From positions 1-64,000 of the forward strand of contig CAZEZP010000001.1 of NCBI GenBank assembly GCA_964516435.1: a DNA stretch of 64,000 nt, in the 5' to 3' direction. Position numbers and translations under genes: made by a program. The notes under the pieces are model-generated. The model had not been told where the DNA came from. It did not search any database and worked only from the letters and a program-made list of their open reading frames with translations. How positions within the stretch are numbered: the stretch's first letter is position 1; each line of letters starts with the position of its first letter. The stretch comes from HGW-17 sp964516435 (GTDB taxonomy: Bacteria > Myxococcota_A > Polyangia > HGW-17). Positions 27,747 through 37,107 of this stretch are shown here, one piece after another.

Positions 27747-28871
27747 TCACTCGAACCCCAGCGCCACCACCACGTTGTCGCCCAGTTCGGCGGTGAGATA
27801 CTCGCGCAACTGCTTGAGAAGGCGTTTTTCGAGTTGGCGGGCCCGCTCGCGGCTGATGCCGTAGCGATCCCCAATGTCCTTGAGTGTCATGGGCTCGTCG
27901 GACAGCAACCGTTCCCGCATGATGACGAGATCACGTCCCTTGAGCCGCGAGGCGAAGGCATGGAGTTTCTCCGTGACGATCTTGCGCAACTCCTCGGCCG
28001 CGACCATCTCGTCGGGCAACTGACTGGAATCCCCCAGGAGATCCATCATCGTGCGGCCATCGTCTTCGTCGGAGCGCAGCGGCGTGGACAAACTGAGATC
28101 CGAAGCGGCCATGCGCTTCTGCATCTCCGCGACTTCCCGCTCGGGCACATCCAGCGCCTGGGCCAACTGGGCCGTCGTGGGCACAATGCCGCGTTCCCGC
28201 AGCAATTCCTGCTGCTTGTGCAGATTGAAGAACAGTTTGCGCTGCGCCTGCGTGGTCCCGACCTTCACCAGCCGCCACGTATTGAGCAGATATTTGAGGA
28301 TGTAGGCGCGAATCCACCACGAAGAATATGTGCTCAGTTTCACGCCGCGCTCGGGCTCGAACTTCTCCACCGCCTGGATCAGGCCGATGTTGCCTTCCTG
28401 CACCAGATCCATGAGGTTCTGGTGTATCCGGCTGTATTCATGCGCGATCTTCACGACCAGACGCAGGTTGGACGTGACCAGTTTCCGGGCCAACTGCGGA
28501 TCCCGCGTCTGCACGTAGCGGGTAGCGATGTCGTGCTCCTCTTCCGGCGTCAGCAGCGGATAGCGGCGAATCTGCTGGATATAGGCCCGCAACGGGTCAT
28601 AGCGGACCAGCCCCGTGGCGTCGTCTTCCGTTTCCGGTGCGGCCGGAAGGACATCCTCGATGTCCGTTGACGGCTCCGGTACGGAAGACAGGATGTCCTC
28701 CGGGCCGACAGTTATCTCCTCTTCGCCCTCCTCGCCCTCCATCTGGACGTCCTGCGCGTCCACCTCCACCTCGATCGGGCCCGCGACAGGCACCAGGGCT
28801 TGATTTTCCGGCTTCGTTTCAGTTTCCGGATTCCGGGTCTTCTTCTTCCCAGTCACCTTCGATGACTCCAT
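27747..28871 (-). CDS. rpoH: RNA polymerase sigma factor, RpoH type
   Basis: 374 residues. Region 1.2 starts at about 105 (DPLRAYIQQIRRYPLLTPEEEH), region 2 contains NLRLVVKIAHEY and GNIGLIQAVEKFEPERG, and the RpoH box QRKLFFNLHK is present, which separates this from housekeeping sigma. Region 4 ends in MTLKDIGDRYGISRERARQLEKR. It would direct polymerase to heat-shock or general stress promoters. Unusual: about 90 extra N-terminal residues, very acidic (EGEEGEEEITVGPEDIL). The ATG at 28871 overlaps the end of fxsA by 53 bp. Confidence 0.88.
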   Translation of the reverse strand: MESSKVTGKKKTRNPETETKPENQALVPVAGPIEVEVDAQDVQMEGEEGEEEITVGPEDILSSVPEPSTDIEDVLPAAPETEDDATGLVRYDPLRAYIQQIRRYPLLTPEEEHDIATRYVQTRDPQLARKLVTSNLRLVVKIAHEYSRIHQNLMDLVQEGNIGLIQAVEKFEPERGVKLSTYSSWWIRAYILKYLLNTWRLVKVGTTQAQRKLFFNLHKQQELLRERGIVPTTAQLAQALDVPEREVAEMQKRMAASDLSLSTPLRSDEDDGRTMMDLLGDSSQLPDEMVAAEELRKIVTEKLHAFASRLKGRDLVIMRERLLSDEPMTLKDIGDRYGISRERARQLEKRLLKQLREYLTAELGDNVVVALGFE

Positions 28872-29274
28872 CCATCCTGCCGGGAAAGGCTCCCGACGGC
28901 GCCCTATAATGCACGATGTGCATGCGATTGGCAAAGTGTTTCGCCAGTTTCCTCCCCAACGCGCGCCGCAGGGGAGCGATCAGCAGCAGCAGGCCGACCG
29001 CATCCGTGAAAACGCCGGGAGTGATGAGAAGCAGCCCCGCAGCCAGAAGGAGCACGCCGTCGACGACGGCCGCCGCCGGCGGTCTTCCGGAGGCGAGATC
29101 CACCTGCAGGCGCGCCAGCACCCGGCGGCCCTGGCTCTTGACGCAGGAGACGCCGATGATGCCCGTGAGAATCACCAGACCCAGCGTGGGCAGGAACCCC
29201 ACCATCCCGGCGAGATGAACCAGGAAGAACAGTTCCGCCACGGGAACGGCCAGAAAGAGGAGGAAGAGGATCAA
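28819..29274 (-). CDS. fxsA: FxsA family membrane protein
   Basis: About 151 residues, with helices near the N-terminus (ILFLLFLAVPVAELFFLVHL), at LPTLGLVILTGIIGVSCV and at VLLLAAGLLLITPGVFTD; the IGVSCVKSQGRRVLARLQ segment and the LLLITPGVFTDAVGLLL stretch are typical of FxsA, a small inner-membrane protein named for suppressing F-exclusion of phage T7. The start is probably the TTG at 29274, whose last two bases overlap the purH TGA (TTGA); AGAGGG lies 10 bases upstream. No ATG fits. Cellular role poorly known. Confidence 0.82.
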   Translation of the reverse strand: MILFLLFLAVPVAELFFLVHLAGMVGFLPTLGLVILTGIIGVSCVKSQGRRVLARLQVDLASGRPPAAAVVDGVLLLAAGLLLITPGVFTDAVGLLLLIAPLRRALGRKLAKHFANRMHIVHYRAPSGAFPGRMDGVIEGDWEEEDPESGN

Positions 29275-30548
29275 TGGCGAAACACCCTCTGGTTGGTGAA
29301 AACGAGCGCCGCGCCATGCTCGTTGCATGCATCGATGACCTCATGGTCCCGCATGGCGCCTCCGGGCTCGGCGAATGCCGTGATTCCCTGCGCGCAGGCG
29401 GTGTCCACCGCGTCACGGAAGGGGAAGAAGCCGTCGGAAGCCATCACGGAGCCCGCCAGTCCTCCCTTTTCCTCGCGTACCTGCGCCTGGATTTCCTCCA
29501 GCCGCTCCCGTGGCATCTGCCCGCGGGCCACGGCCAGTTCCAGTTCGAATATGGAAAGCCGATGGTTCGCGAATGCCAGTTGATCGGCGCGCTTGGTATA
29601 GGCTTTCTCGATGGCCAGGCGCACGGCGCCCACGCGGTCCTGCTCGCCAGTGCCGATGGCCGTCGTCACCTGCCCCCGCACCATGACGATGGCATTCGAC
29701 GTGACGTTGGCGCACACATGCCACGCCATGTACAGGTCCTGCAGTTCTTCCGGCGTGGGCTGCCGCGCGATGGCATGACGCTGCCCGCGCACCGTGTGCT
29801 CGGCCGGCTGGAAATCCTCGACCCCCCGCACGCGCGGCTCCTGGGCGCATTGCAGAATCAGCCCCCCATCGGACGTGGAGGACAGATGGAACACGGGCCG
29901 ATCCAGCGTATCTTCCAGGGAAGCCAGTTCCGGCAGCCGGATGATGCGCAGGTTCTCGCGCTTCTTCAGGATTTCCACCGTTTTTTCCTCGTATTCCGGC
30001 GCCGCCACCACCTCGGCATACTGGGCGGCGATGGCCTCGGCGCACGCCACGGTCACCGGACGGTTCAGCACGATGCAGCCCCCCATGGCGGCAATCCGAT
30101 CCGCGAAGTAGGCATTTTCATACGCCTGGTGTATAGTGCTGCCCCGGGCGACCCCGCAGGGGTTGTTGTGCTTGATGATGACGGCGCAGGGCGCATCGGC
30201 CAGCGGCGCCAGCACGCGAATGCCCGCATCGAGATCCGTGAGGTTGGTTTTCCCCGGATGCTTTCCGAATTGAATGAAATGCTCCTCGGAAAGTCCACTC
30301 ACCAGCGGCATGGGAGAAGATTCCCACGTCCCGAACGCCAGTCTTCCGGCGTTCCATGTATAAAGGGCGGCGGGCTGGTCCGGGTTGTCTCCGTAGCGTA
30401 GCCCTTCTTCCCGCGGGGTGCCGTCCTCGGACGGGAGAACCCATGTGCGCTTGGAGAAATGCAGGCGCTGTCCGCCGATTTCCAGCACCAGTTCGGGCGG
30501 AAACGGATCCTTGAGAATGGTCTTGTAGGCTTTGCGGATGGAAGTCAT
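29271..30548 (-). CDS. purH: AICAR transformylase, stand-alone (PurH C-terminal domain only)
   Basis: 425 residues. It matches the AICAR formyltransferase domain of PurH: LRYGDNPDQPAALYTW, then the catalytic IIKHNNPCGVARG with Lys-His, and SDGFFPFRDAVD near the end. This step transfers formyl from 10-formyl-THF to AICAR in purine synthesis. The MGS-like IMP cyclohydrolase domain that forms the first 200 residues of usual PurH is absent; the ORF starts directly with a 45-residue cap (MTSIRKAYKTILKD). The ATG at 30548 follows AAGGAG. It is divergent from dacB with the start codons practically touching. Confidence 0.88.
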   Translation of the reverse strand: MTSIRKAYKTILKDPFPPELVLEIGGQRLHFSKRTWVLPSEDGTPREEGLRYGDNPDQPAALYTWNAGRLAFGTWESSPMPLVSGLSEEHFIQFGKHPGKTNLTDLDAGIRVLAPLADAPCAVIIKHNNPCGVARGSTIHQAYENAYFADRIAAMGGCIVLNRPVTVACAEAIAAQYAEVVAAPEYEEKTVEILKKRENLRIIRLPELASLEDTLDRPVFHLSSTSDGGLILQCAQEPRVRGVEDFQPAEHTVRGQRHAIARQPTPEELQDLYMAWHVCANVTSNAIVMVRGQVTTAIGTGEQDRVGAVRLAIEKAYTKRADQLAFANHRLSIFELELAVARGQMPRERLEEIQAQVREEKGGLAGSVMASDGFFPFRDAVDTACAQGITAFAEPGGAMRDHEVIDACNEHGAALVFTNQRVFRH

Positions 30549-30549
30549 G

Positions 30550-32025
30550 ATGAAAACTCCTTCGAAAAAATGCATGCGCACGGTACGAGATCTGCCTTTC
30601 CGGGTCAAGGGATGGCCGTGGTTTCTCCTCGTCACGGCATTCCTCGCTGGCGGCGGAATCTTCACGCCGAAGCCAGCCGCTGCCCAGGACGAGGCGCTCA
30701 CGCGCAAGCTCAACCGCATCATCGCCAACGACAAAACGGCGGGGCGCAAGGCGGTATATGCACGCTGGCTCGGTGGGGGCCGCATCTACGGCTACAAGAT
30801 GGACGACCCCATCGCGCCGGCGTCATGCCTGAAAATCCTCACCACGGGCGTGGCGCTGCGCCACATGGGGGCGACGTTCCGCTTCACCACCCGCCTGTAC
30901 GGCAAAATCGCCGGAGATGAACTGGAGACCCCCCTGTACTGGCGTGGGGACGGCGATCCATCCGTCACGACGGCCCACCTGACGACATGGGCCAAGCTGT
31001 TGAAGGCCCAGGGCATTGCCAAAATCCCGAAGGGCGTGGTCATCGATGATACCTATTTCGACCGGCAGAAACCCTCGGGGTTCCAGTTCGGCCGCGGCAA
31101 TGACGGATATCTCGCCCTGCCCGCCCCAACCACCGCGGAGGGAAACGCCATCACCGTGACACTGGAAATCAAGGACGGCGAGGTCGGAATTTCCTGCACG
31201 CCGGCCAGCCCTTACCATACTTGCTCCAGCGAAGTGAAAGTGGGACCAAGGGAAAACATCCGGTTCGTCACCGAGACGCAGGGGGACGTCCTGCGCATCA
31301 AGGCGCTGGGCACCATCACCCAGGCCGAGCCCCTGGTGGTCAACCGGGTGCGCAGTTTCGACAGCGAGCGTTTCGCCCATGCCCTTCTGGTCCAGGTGCT
31401 CAAGGACAACGGCATCAGCGTGAACGAGAAATTCGAGCGCGGCAAGACGCCGGCCGGCCTGCCGGTGCTGGTGACGCACACGTCCGACACGCTGGCGGAG
31501 TTGGTCAAGATCACCAATCGCGCCAGCAACAACTTCTATGCCGAAAACATCCTCAAGGCGCTCGGTGCCCACATCGGCGGCGAACCCGGCACCACCCGCA
31601 AGGGGCTGGATGCCGTGTACGCTTTCCTGTCCCGCGCTGGCGTGAAGCGCAACACGGTCGTGCTGGCCAACGGTTCCGGCCTGTTCGGCAATTCCATGAT
31701 TTCCCCGCGCGCCATGGGCAATGCCATGCAGCAACTCTCCACTTTGCCCTGGCTGCATGCCCTCATGCTGGATTCGCTTCCGGCGCCGGGAGAAGGCACC
31801 CTGGCCAAACGGCTGGCGGGAACGGCTGCCGCCGACGTGTTGCGCGCCAAGACGGGCACGTTGTCCAGCGCATCCTGTCTGGCCGGCTACCTCACCTGGA
31901 AAAACCGGACCATCCTGTTCGCGGTGATGCAGGACAATATCAATGGAGACTTAACCGGCGCCCGCAAACTGCAGGACGAGGTCGTCGTCACGCTCGCCAA
32001 GTACCTGAAAAACCAGAAGCCCTGA
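30550..32025 (+). CDS. dacB: D-alanyl-D-alanine carboxypeptidase/endopeptidase (PBP4 family)
   Basis: 491 residues from the ATG at 30550 (30547 or 30574 also possible). A signal peptide runs to about residue 46 (AAAQ). The S13 peptidase motifs are all present: SCLK at 92-95 with the nucleophile Ser, SNN at 326-328 and KTG at 434-436. The 160-residue insertion between SxxK and SNN is typical of PBP4. It trims peptidoglycan stem peptides in the periplasm. GGAAG before 30547 could be the ribosome-binding site. There is no intergenic space to purH, so the promoter of each lies inside the other gene or transcripts overlap. Confidence 0.9.
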   Translation: MKTPSKKCMRTVRDLPFRVKGWPWFLLVTAFLAGGGIFTPKPAAAQDEALTRKLNRIIANDKTAGRKAVYARWLGGGRIYGYKMDDPIAPASCLKILTTGVALRHMGATFRFTTRLYGKIAGDELETPLYWRGDGDPSVTTAHLTTWAKLLKAQGIAKIPKGVVIDDTYFDRQKPSGFQFGRGNDGYLALPAPTTAEGNAITVTLEIKDGEVGISCTPASPYHTCSSEVKVGPRENIRFVTETQGDVLRIKALGTITQAEPLVVNRVRSFDSERFAHALLVQVLKDNGISVNEKFERGKTPAGLPVLVTHTSDTLAELVKITNRASNNFYAENILKALGAHIGGEPGTTRKGLDAVYAFLSRAGVKRNTVVLANGSGLFGNSMISPRAMGNAMQQLSTLPWLHALMLDSLPAPGEGTLAKRLAGTAAADVLRAKTGTLSSASCLAGYLTWKNRTILFAVMQDNINGDLTGARKLQDEVVVTLAKYLKNQKP

Positions 32026-32580
32026 TGGACTCGTCCCCGCATCCGCATCATGCGGATGATGCGGCTTTCGGCGGAAAAGGATTTCCTTCTCTCTCTCCCG
32101 TGACGCTTTCCATTCCCGGATGACGGCAAAAAAAATCGAGTCGACCCGGCGTTCCTTCCTGGAACGCCCTTTCGTCAGGCCACGCATCCGTGCGCAACCG
32201 GGCCCACTCGCATTTCGTTCTTAAGCAGGAACGATGCCAAATCATCCAAGAAAACAAAAAACCATTTTCCGACAAGGGATTCTTTCGTTTCCATCCTATC
32301 TGGAACTCTGCAGTGCGCAGTAAAAACGTTCATTTTTTAGACATAACGCCTCGTTCTGTCGATTTTCATGACACATCCTCTTGTTTGCATGAATGAAAAG
32401 TAAAAAAATTATACATCTCTACATCTTCCAGCATTTCAAAATCATCGAGGAATCCAGTGAGTGCGGCATTGCATCCACACCGGCTTTTCCAGAAAATGAC
32501 GGATGCGAATGCCCTTCGTCCGCAGGTTGAATGCCGGCGGCGGCCATTCGTACACACGCAACGGACGGAAGGTGATTTCC
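32026..32580. other. 555-bp intergenic region, no gene seen
   Basis: A 3-base-loop hairpin with 8-bp arms (32040-32058) follows the dacB stop but has no T tract. From about 32200 to 32460 the composition is clearly more A/T-rich than the surroundings. TCGTTC/GAACGA (32215-32234) forms a small inverted repeat and TATACA (32410-32415) is a possible -10 for the RCC1 gene, without a convincing -35. No supported reading frame. Confidence 0.5.
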
Positions 32581-35118
32581 ATGCGGCATCCGTGCTTCCT
32601 GATCGTCGGTTTTCTGTTTTTCCAGTCGGTGCAAAATGCGTATGGCATGCAGCAATCCACATCGGAATCCGGACCGGACGACACAAACGGGGAAACCCAG
32701 GGCGTGCGGGATTGCGAAGGCCAGGATCTGAAAGGCCAGACCTGCCGTTCGCTGGGGTTCACGGGCGGAGTCCTCCGGTGCAACGAGCAGTACGAATTCG
32801 ATTTTTCGGGGTGCACCAAATGCGGGAACAAGATCGTGGAGCCCGGCGAGGATTGCGAACCCTCCCGCCCGCTGACGGCATCCTGTGAACAGGCGGGGTT
32901 TCCCGGAGGCACGCTGGGGTGCCGTACAGACTGCACGTTCGACGTTTCCGCCTGCAACCGCTGGATCCGCCTGGAAGCCGGCCGGCGCCACGCCTGTGCC
33001 CAATCCGCCGACGGGCAACTCTGGTGCTGGGGAGACAACACTGCCGGACAACTGGGGACGGCGCAGGCCAGCCCCCCGGGTCCCGCACCGGTGGCCCGCC
33101 TCGGAACCGACGTGACGATGTTCGCGGCGGGTCTGGAGCATACCTGCGCCGTGCGCGCCAACGGCAGCGTGTGGTGCTGGGGCAGCAATACCGTCGATGG
33201 CCGCCTGGGAGACGGTACTACGGCCCCGCGCAAGGGGCCCGTGCGCGTGAGCGGCCTCGACGGGGATGTCGTGACCATGGCCGCAGGGGAGACGCACACG
33301 TGCGTGCTCAAGAAAGACAGGACCGTGTGGTGCTGGGGCGGCAATTCCTTCGGCCAACTGGGGGACGGCACCCGAAAGGATCGCTTCGTCCCCGTCCGCG
33401 TGGACGCGGTGGGCGGCGGCGTGCGGCTGCTGGCCGTGGGAAGCCGTCATTCCTGCGCGCTCAAGTCCGATGACTCCCTGTGGTGCTGGGGGGACAACGC
33501 GGCCGGGCAACTTGGCGAGACACCTTCTCTCTCCCGGCCTGCGCCCCAGAAAGTGGCCGGCCTCCGGACGCAGCAGGCGGTGGCCATGGCGGCCGGAGAC
33601 AAGCACGTCTGCCTGCTGTACAGGGATGGCCGGGCGGTTTGCTGGGGCGGAATGGATTCCGTCGATCAGGACGCGCAGGATTCCACGGGAAAAGGGTCCG
33701 ACCGCCTGCCATTGCTGCAACTGGCTTCGCCGGAAGGGCGCTGGGTGCACTTGGGACTCGGAAAAGCGCATGGCTGCGGCCGTACGGCCGATGGCAATGC
33801 ACATTGCTGGGGGAACGGCCTGCTGGGGCAGTTGGGGTACGGACAAAGCGCCGTTTCTTCCACTCCCGTGGCCGTGAATCTCCCTTCCAGACGCGTGGCG
33901 GACGTGAAAGTTGGCGACAATTTCGCCTGCGCCCTTCTGACGGACGGCTCCATCTCCTGCTGGGGCGACAATTCCTGCGGACAACTGGGAATTCCATTCA
34001 TCGCCCGAAGGGAGAAACCCGTTTTCGCCCTGTCGAATGCCGTGTTCGACCGCATATTCGCCGGCTTCGACCGCACGTGCGCGCTGGACAGGGACAAGAA
34101 CGCCTGGTGCTGGGGAGACAATGCCTTCGGCCAGTTGGGAGACCGAACGACGACGGCCCGAGCCATTCCGGTGAAACTGGGGGATTATCAGGTGATACAC
34201 ATGGCCCTGGGGGAACGCCATTCGTGTTTCGTGAGCATTTCAGGAAAGATCTTCTGCATGGGAGACAATCGGGAAGGCCAGGCCGGGCTGGGGCCGGATG
34301 TGCCCATTTCGAAAACTCCTCAGCGCGTGGAGATCGAAGACCCGGCGCTGAGCCTGTGCGCGGGTTCGGCGCATACCTGTGCCCGCATGCAGGATGGAAG
34401 AGTCCGCTGCTGGGGCCGCAATGACGAGGGACAACTGGGATTGGGCGATACCCGCCATCGCGGGGCACCGACGATCGTGGAACTGGAAAAATCCGCATCC
34501 CATCTGGCTTGCGGCGACGCTCACTCCTGCATCATCGATTCCGATGGCGGCGTCTGGTGCTGGGGAGACAATGCGTTCGGACAACTCGGAGATGGCTCCC
34601 GGAACCGGCGTCTTTCTCCTGTCCGGGCGGCAATGCCCGAAAAAGCCTCGATGCTTTCGGCAGCCGGCCGCCAGACATGCCTTCGGGGAGAACGGGGACA
34701 AGCGTATTGCTGGGGATTCAATTTCTACGGCCAGTTGGGTGACGGCACAACCGAGGACCGCGCGGCACCCGCCAGGCTGGCTCTGGCGGCGAATCTCGTT
34801 CTTGGCAGCCTCGCGGCCGGCGCCACGCACGGTTGCCTGGTGCGTTCCGACAACCATACGGCCGCCTGCTGGGGAAAGAATGACCAGGGGCAATTGGGAG
34901 ATGGCACCCTCACCCTGCGCAAAACGCCCACCATGGTGGGATTTCCGGCGGGGACGCCCGTGCCCAGAAGCATCGCCGCCGGAACGGCCCACTCCTGCGC
35001 GCTTCTGGAAAATGGACGGATCGCCTGCTGGGGCAATGCCCGGCAAGGCCAATTGGGTGATGGCACCATCAGCCATTTCCCCACTCCCCGGCCGCTCGTG
35101 GTGCCTGCATCGCCCTGA
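32581..35118 (+). CDS. Exported RCC1-repeat protein, 14 blades
   Basis: 845 residues. The ATG at 32581 follows GGAAGGTG and gives a signal peptide (MRHPCFLIVGFLFFQ...AYG). Residues 45-135 are a Cys-rich head containing a CGNKIVEPGEDC motif. Then come fourteen RCC1 blades, each of the form AAGxxHTCAxxxDGxVWCWGDNxxGQLGDGT; fourteen equals two seven-bladed propellers. Nearly every blade has one Cys before and one inside the WCWG strand, fitting one disulfide per blade in an exported protein. In eukaryotes RCC1 propellers bind proteins; bacterial secreted ones are uncharacterised scaffolds or adhesins. No membrane anchor is seen. Confidence 0.85.
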   Translation: MRHPCFLIVGFLFFQSVQNAYGMQQSTSESGPDDTNGETQGVRDCEGQDLKGQTCRSLGFTGGVLRCNEQYEFDFSGCTKCGNKIVEPGEDCEPSRPLTASCEQAGFPGGTLGCRTDCTFDVSACNRWIRLEAGRRHACAQSADGQLWCWGDNTAGQLGTAQASPPGPAPVARLGTDVTMFAAGLEHTCAVRANGSVWCWGSNTVDGRLGDGTTAPRKGPVRVSGLDGDVVTMAAGETHTCVLKKDRTVWCWGGNSFGQLGDGTRKDRFVPVRVDAVGGGVRLLAVGSRHSCALKSDDSLWCWGDNAAGQLGETPSLSRPAPQKVAGLRTQQAVAMAAGDKHVCLLYRDGRAVCWGGMDSVDQDAQDSTGKGSDRLPLLQLASPEGRWVHLGLGKAHGCGRTADGNAHCWGNGLLGQLGYGQSAVSSTPVAVNLPSRRVADVKVGDNFACALLTDGSISCWGDNSCGQLGIPFIARREKPVFALSNAVFDRIFAGFDRTCALDRDKNAWCWGDNAFGQLGDRTTTARAIPVKLGDYQVIHMALGERHSCFVSISGKIFCMGDNREGQAGLGPDVPISKTPQRVEIEDPALSLCAGSAHTCARMQDGRVRCWGRNDEGQLGLGDTRHRGAPTIVELEKSASHLACGDAHSCIIDSDGGVWCWGDNAFGQLGDGSRNRRLSPVRAAMPEKASMLSAAGRQTCLRGERGQAYCWGFNFYGQLGDGTTEDRAAPARLALAANLVLGSLAAGATHGCLVRSDNHTAACWGKNDQGQLGDGTLTLRKTPTMVGFPAGTPVPRSIAAGTAHSCALLENGRIACWGNARQGQLGDGTISHFPTPRPLVVPASP

Positions 35119-35205
35119 ACATGCAACAGCCCGCATGCGAGTTGCGATGAAAAATACATTCTGACGCAATCCGTGGGGAACCGCCATTCGCGGCGGAAAT
35201 CCGGC

Positions 35206-37104
35206 TCAGGGAACGCCGGTGCAGTCCAGCGGGCAACGGGTCTCGTTTTCACCCGCTCCCGTCTCGCACACGCCGTCGCCGCAGAAGCAGTCCAGCGGAC
35301 AGGTCCATGAATTTTCCCCCTGCTCCAGCAGGCACAAGTTGTCTCCACAGAAGCAGTCCTGCGGGCACAGGACATGGGTTTCACCCGACGCGAACTCGCA
35401 CCAGGCGTTGGGACACCTCCAGCACGGACCGCAATCCTGGGGACAGAATGTGCAGTCCTCGCCCGTGGCCAGCACATCGCACACGCCGTCCCCGCAGGCC
35501 GCGCAGGCGCCGCAGTCGGCCGCGCACGAAGCGCAGGTCTCATGCCCGGCGCAGAAGCCGTCGCCGCAGAGGGAACATTCCCCGCAATCCTGCGGGCAGG
35601 TTGCACAGGTTTCCAGTGCGGCGCATTCGCCATCGCCGCATTCGGGACCGCCGCACTCGAATCCGCAGAAATGCGTGGCCAGCAAGACGCAGGGGAAATC
35701 CCATGCCACGGAGCAGCATTGCGGGTCCTGCGCGCATACGCAATTGCGGGGGAAGACATCTCCCATTCCCGCCGTCGTTCGCGAAACGCATGGCTCGGCA
35801 TCGGAACATGTTCCGCAATCGGCTGGACAACTGAAGCAATTTTCACCTTGTTCCCGTCTGCACACGGCATCTCCGCATTGCGGCGGCGTGGGAGCACAGT
35901 CCTGCGGACACGCGGTCGGCGTTTCCTCCTGGCTGCAAAGGCCGTCGCCACAGCGCCCGGCAGGCAGGCAGTCCGCGGGACAGAGCCGGAAGTTCTCCCC
36001 ACGGGAAAACGGCTCGCACACGCCGTTCCCACAGCCTGACGGTGTGCACGACTGTCCGCATGTCCTGCATTCCGAAACACAGGCGTCATCCCAGCCGAAC
36101 ATGCAGCAGAACGGGTCCTGCGCGCACACGCAGTCGAAGCAGGCGCACAGGGTGCAGCCCGGAATCCCGGGTTCGGAAATACACCCATCGTGCTCTCCAC
36201 AGAGGCCACAATCCGCTTCGCATGAACGGCAGTTCTCGCTCCCGTTGCAGGCGCCGTCGCCGCAAGCGGGCACGCAGGGTGCGCAGTCGGCCGGGCAGGA
36301 CATGCAGTCTTCGCTGGAAGCGTCGCACACGCCGTCGCCGCACCAGGCCACGCAGTTCTCTAAACAATCATTGACGCACAAATCCACGCACCGGGCATCC
36401 CAATTTCCCTGGCAGCATCCGGGCTCCGTCAGGCATACGCAATTGCGGCATGCGCAATCGGTGCAGCCGGGGGAATCCTTGGGGAAACAGCCGGTGCCGG
36501 CTCCGCAGGGACCGCAGTCGGCCGGACAGTTCCAGCATCCCTCGAATTCCTGTGCCGAGCAGATGCCGTCGCCGCAGTAGGGTGGACAACTTCCGCATTC
36601 CTGCGGGCACGTGCGGCAGTCCTCCGTCATATCGCATGTGCCATTGCCGCAGGTTGGAAGGCAGGGGCCGCAATCCGGCTCGCAGTTTGCGCAGTTCTCG
36701 TTCGCCGCGCAAATGCCGTCGCCGCAGCGGGCGGGACAGATGCCGCAGTCGGCCGGACACGACTGGCAGTCCTCCTCTTCGCCTTCGCGGCACTCGCCAT
36801 CCCCGCAGCGCCCGCAGTATCCGCAATCCTGGGAGCACGTCGCGCAACTCTCCATCAGGGAACACGTCCCGTCCCCGCATTCCCCGCAGGGACCGCAATC
36901 CGCCTCGCAGTTGCCGCAGGTTTCGGGATAGGCGCATTCGTGGTCGCCGCACAGGGCGCAATTGCCGGATTCATCGCACACGCAAGCCGAATTTCCTGGA
37001 CATGCAGGCGTTTTTTTCTTCGGAGACGTGCATGCGGCGGCGGCCACGCCCATCAGGAGCAGAACGCCAAGACCCCATGCCCCGAAACGCAAGGCGAGCG
37101 GCAT
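35206..37104 (-). CDS. Extremely Cys-rich lipoprotein with 17 CGDGxC repeats
   Basis: 632 residues with lipobox AAAC (Cys25). The mature protein is about 17 repeats of CGDGxCxxxExCxxCPxDCGxC, interrupted three times by a second module of the form C.C...CVC...P.CC...WD..CV..C (near residues 205-255, 310-360 and 455-505). More than 100 cysteines are present. The repeat units are common in myxobacterial secreted proteins and would be a rigid disulfide-linked or metal-binding rod. The gene starts 3 bp after the stop of the beta-barrel-like gene, so the two are an operon. Function unknown. Confidence 0.8.
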   Translation of the reverse strand: MPLALRFGAWGLGVLLLMGVAAAACTSPKKKTPACPGNSACVCDESGNCALCGDHECAYPETCGNCEADCGPCGECGDGTCSLMESCATCSQDCGYCGRCGDGECREGEEEDCQSCPADCGICPARCGDGICAANENCANCEPDCGPCLPTCGNGTCDMTEDCRTCPQECGSCPPYCGDGICSAQEFEGCWNCPADCGPCGAGTGCFPKDSPGCTDCACRNCVCLTEPGCCQGNWDARCVDLCVNDCLENCVAWCGDGVCDASSEDCMSCPADCAPCVPACGDGACNGSENCRSCEADCGLCGEHDGCISEPGIPGCTLCACFDCVCAQDPFCCMFGWDDACVSECRTCGQSCTPSGCGNGVCEPFSRGENFRLCPADCLPAGRCGDGLCSQEETPTACPQDCAPTPPQCGDAVCRREQGENCFSCPADCGTCSDAEPCVSRTTAGMGDVFPRNCVCAQDPQCCSVAWDFPCVLLATHFCGFECGGPECGDGECAALETCATCPQDCGECSLCGDGFCAGHETCASCAADCGACAACGDGVCDVLATGEDCTFCPQDCGPCWRCPNAWCEFASGETHVLCPQDCFCGDNLCLLEQGENSWTCPLDCFCGDGVCETGAGENETRCPLDCTGVP

Positions 37105-37107
37105 GGC

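Noticed and set aside
32419..34221. 600-codon open frame on the minus strand
   Set aside because: Mirror of the RCC1 repeat gene; its apparent periodicity only reflects the repeats of the real gene.
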